DNA of 7,849 bases from an uncultured Prevotellaceae bacterium (lineage in GTDB: Bacteria > Bacteroidota > Bacteroidia > Bacteroidales > Bacteroidaceae). The stretch spans positions 1-7,849 of the forward strand of contig CALYTD010000045.1 of NCBI GenBank assembly GCA_945486445.1, written 5' to 3'. A model generated the notes under the pieces. The model saw nothing but the letters and a program-made list of their open reading frames with translations, was not told the DNA's origin and searched no databases. A program made the position numbers and the translations under genes. Below are positions 5,716 through 7,849 of this stretch, piece after piece (within the stretch, counting starts at the first letter, position 1; every line of letters starts with the position of its first letter).

Positions 5716-6828
5716 TCACGCCTTGAAACCTGCGAGTTTCAGTACCTCTCCGGCTATTATGTCAGCGGAATCACGCAGTGCGAGTTTGCTGACTTCCAGT
5801 TCAAGTGCCGTTATAGCCGACGGGTCTGAGACGAGGGCGATGGCCTCTTCCACGAGCGTCTTGCCCGCAGCGGTGTCCGGAACGAGCACGGCGGCGTTCT
5901 TTTCTGACAGTGCCAAGGCGTTCTTCGTCTGGTGATCTTCTGCCACATTGGGCGAGGGGACGAGTATGGCAGCCTTTCCCAGCAGACATAACTCACTGAT
6001 GCTGGAGGCTCCTGCACGGCTGATTACGATGTCGGCAGCCTTGTATGCTGTTGCCATGTCGGATATAAAGGCCTGCGGTCGCACCATGATGGCTCCTGCT
6101 TCCTTTGTCTTTCTCTCACATTCTTCGGCATAATACCTTCCTGTTTGCCATATAACCTGTATTTTTTTCTCCTCAAAGCGACTTATTCCATTGGCTATTG
6201 CATCGTTAATGGTACGTGCTCCGAGCGAGCCTCCTATTACAAGAATGGTGGGATAGTCCTTGTTCAGTCCCAGAGCCTCACAGGCTTCTGCCTTGGTTAA
6301 GGTGTTTTCCACCAGCGACTGCCTTACGGGATTGCCTGTCTTTATGATGTTTTCTGCTGGGAAGAAGCGTTCCATTCCGTCGTATGCCACGCATATCTTG
6401 GCTGCTTTTTTTGCCAACGAGCGGTTTGTTACGCCTGCATACGAGTTCTGTTCTTGTATGATACAGGGTATGCCGAGTGCTGCTGCTGCGTTGAGTGTTG
6501 GTGCTGAGGCGTATCCTCCCACGCCCACAGCCACCTGAGGACGGAACTCCCTGATGATGCTCTTTACCATCTGCTTGCTTTTCAGGAAGTCAATCATCAC
6601 GCTTATGTTACGTGGGCTCCACAGTGGTCGTATCAGTCCGCGCACTGGTAGGCCCTTGATTTCATAGCCGGCCTCTGGTACTCGCGTCATTTCCATTCTG
6701 CCTTCTGCCCCCACGAAGAGTATTTTGGCATCGGGGTGCTTTGCCCTTATGGCGTTGGCAATGCTGACTGCGGGGAAGATGTGTCCCCCCGTACCTCCGC
6801 CGCTGATGATTATCCTTGGTTCTTCCAT
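5716..6828 (-). CDS. murG: UDP-GlcNAc:lipid I GlcNAc transferase MurG
   Basis: Peripheral membrane glycosyltransferase (GT28, GT-B fold) that transfers GlcNAc from UDP-GlcNAc to lipid I, making lipid II on the cytoplasmic face; 370 residues, close to the usual length. The N-terminal glycine loop GGTGGH (11-16) and a second glycine-rich loop GVGGYAS (102-108) belong to the lipid-acceptor domain. QEQNSYAGVTNR (125-136) corresponds to the HEQN region of other MurG proteins. GGSLGA (199-204), RAGASSISEL (271-280, with the glutamate expected to contact the UDP ribose) and EDHQTKNA (297-304) form the UDP-GlcNAc site. The ATG at 6828 lies 31 bp after the ftsW stop in an A-rich spacer, with no clear Shine-Dalgarno sequence. 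The gene ends shortly before murC. No key residue appears to be missing. Confidence 0.97.
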   Translation of the reverse strand: MEEPRIIISGGGTGGHIFPAVSIANAIRAKHPDAKILFVGAEGRMEMTRVPEAGYEIKGLPVRGLIRPLWSPRNISVMIDFLKSKQMVKSIIREFRPQVAVGVGGYASAPTLNAAAALGIPCIIQEQNSYAGVTNRSLAKKAAKICVAYDGMERFFPAENIIKTGNPVRQSLVENTLTKAEACEALGLNKDYPTILVIGGSLGARTINDAIANGISRFEEKKIQVIWQTGRYYAEECERKTKEAGAIMVRPQAFISDMATAYKAADIVISRAGASSISELCLLGKAAILVPSPNVAEDHQTKNALALSEKNAAVLVPDTAAGKTLVEEAIALVSDPSAITALELEVSKLALRDSADIIAGEVLKLAGFKA

Positions 6829-6859
6829 TTGTTTTGTATTATGATTTTTAGGTTATTTG

Positions 6860-7849
6860 TCATGCTTTCTGCGCTTTTGCCATTACCGTTGCACGGTCGC
6901 TTCTTTTCTTGGCAGTTCGACTTACGCTGAGTATCACGCCTATGTATATGCAGTTTATGATGCTGGACGTTCCGCCCTTGCTTATCAACGGCAGTGGTTG
7001 TCCTGTCACCGGGGCGAGTCCTACGGCCACACACATATTGAAGAGTGCCTGCACCACTATCATTAGTGCAAGGCCCATGGCAAGGTAAGCGGGAAAGGTG
7101 TTCTCGCATTGTCCTGCTATGTATCCTGTGCGGAATAGCAACGAGATGTACAGCATGGCCACGAACGCTGCGCCAAACCAACCGAGTTCCTCGAAGATGA
7201 TGGCGTAGATAAAGTCTGAAAAGGCCAGCGGCAGGAAGTCTCTTTGTTCGGAATTGCCTGGTCCCTTGCCTACTATGTTGCATGATGAGATTGCTATGTT
7301 GGCGTGTCCTACCTGTCCGTTCTTGTCGAGGTCATATTCTTTTGGTGCCACGTATTTGTTGTCGAGGAAGTCCTCTACACGGTCTTTCCACAGGTCCAGG
7401 CGGTGAAGCACTCCTTTTCGTTTTGGTGTTGCCTTCTGTTCTGTCTGTGTTCCTTTTGTCACCACCTCCGTGTACTGCCGTTCCTGTGCCTTGTTATCTT
7501 GCACAAGTTGGTCTTTTGATTTTCCGAGTACGAACACAAGCATCACCGCAGCCACTGCTACCACCGCCACGGCGGTACACAGATATCCTATTTGTCGCAT
7601 CGGCACGCGTCCTATTATCATCATTATGAACACCACAACGCCCATCAGTGCTGCGGTGGAGAAGTTCTCCGGGAACACCAGTGCTATGAGTATTCCTGCC
7701 GTGATACACACGTATTTGAAGGCCTTGGGGTGTGCTCCGTCCGGTGTCTGCAACTGGCTCAGGATGTGGGCAGTGGCGAGTACCGTCGTGCCCTTGGCTA
7801 GTGCGGAGGGTTGTAGCGGTAGTAGTCCGGACAGTTTGATGCATCGTGC
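6860..7849 (-). CDS. ftsW: Septal peptidoglycan glycosyltransferase FtsW (SEDS), C-terminal part
   Basis: Multi-pass membrane glycan polymerase that, with its class B penicillin-binding partner, builds septal peptidoglycan from lipid II. The last 329 codons are present; the frame stays open to the right edge at 7849, so the start is outside. The visible part begins ARCIKLSG, followed by QPSALAKG (13-20), the counterpart of the SEDS QPSE-L-K motif. Hydrophobic segments lie near 46-60, 64-80, 86-108, 224-240, 252-272 and 296-310. The long periplasmic loop carries GKGPGNS (194-200) and LPLAFSDFIYAIIFEELG (206-223), whose aspartate (212) is the expected catalytic residue. APVTGQPLPLISKGGTS (279-295) is the conserved C-terminal signature. 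The loop has an extra hydrophilic stretch (about 111-150). Position just before murG favours FtsW over RodA. Confidence 0.95.
   Translation of the reverse strand, partial: ARCIKLSGLLPLQPSALAKGTTVLATAHILSQLQTPDGAHPKAFKYVCITAGILIALVFPENFSTAALMGVVVFIMMIIGRVPMRQIGYLCTAVAVVAVAAVMLVFVLGKSKDQLVQDNKAQERQYTEVVTKGTQTEQKATPKRKGVLHRLDLWKDRVEDFLDNKYVAPKEYDLDKNGQVGHANIAISSCNIVGKGPGNSEQRDFLPLAFSDFIYAIIFEELGWFGAAFVAMLYISLLFRTGYIAGQCENTFPAYLAMGLALMIVVQALFNMCVAVGLAPVTGQPLPLISKGGTSSIINCIYIGVILSVSRTAKKRSDRATVMAKAQKA

Overview
The window looks like chromosomal DNA of a Bacteroidetes (Bacteroidota) bacterium, most likely from the Prevotella group. The evidence is the gene order ftsW-murG-murC-ftsQ-ftsA-ftsZ, Bacteroidales-type versions of the division proteins (FtsZ N-terminus, FtsQ with its NQIVC-like C-terminus, FtsW with an SDFIYAIIFEE motif), A-rich leaders mostly without strong Shine-Dalgarno sequences, and one promoter of the Bacteroidetes type (TTTG / TAnnTTTG). 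The genus is inferred from recalled protein similarity, not from a database search.

Layout: every supported gene lies on the minus strand, so the operon is read from right to left. The right edge holds the 3' part of ftsW (5' end outside the window). It is followed by murG, murC, ftsQ, ftsA and ftsZ, packed with gaps of about 30-50 bp; ftsQ overlaps the end of murC by 17 bp. This is the distal half of the division and cell wall (dcw) cluster. After ftsZ comes a hairpin with a T-rich tract that should end the operon. A gene-free stretch of about 600 bp (55-656) follows. The left edge then holds the first 18 codons of a minus-strand gene that looks like dut (dUTPase), with its own promoter.

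How the genes work together: MurC adds L-alanine to UDP-MurNAc in the cytoplasm. MurG adds GlcNAc to lipid I to make lipid II on the inner face of the membrane. FtsW polymerises lipid II into septal glycan on the outer side. FtsZ forms the cytoplasmic ring, FtsA ties it to the membrane, and FtsQ links the ring to the periplasmic machinery.

The least ordinary part is the intergenic region. From 268 to 509 it is one array with a strict 22-bp period and eleven units. The units belong to two unrelated sequence families that stay in the same register: four GTGCTGATT-type units, six CAACCTAAT-type units, then one more GTGCTGATT-type unit. The genes are otherwise a normal dcw cluster. Notable protein details are an Ala/Glu-rich helical linker in FtsA, a long charged linker and tail in FtsZ, a hydrophilic insertion in a periplasmic loop of FtsW, and a TTG start for ftsQ. 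I do not see a clearly new multi-gene system here.
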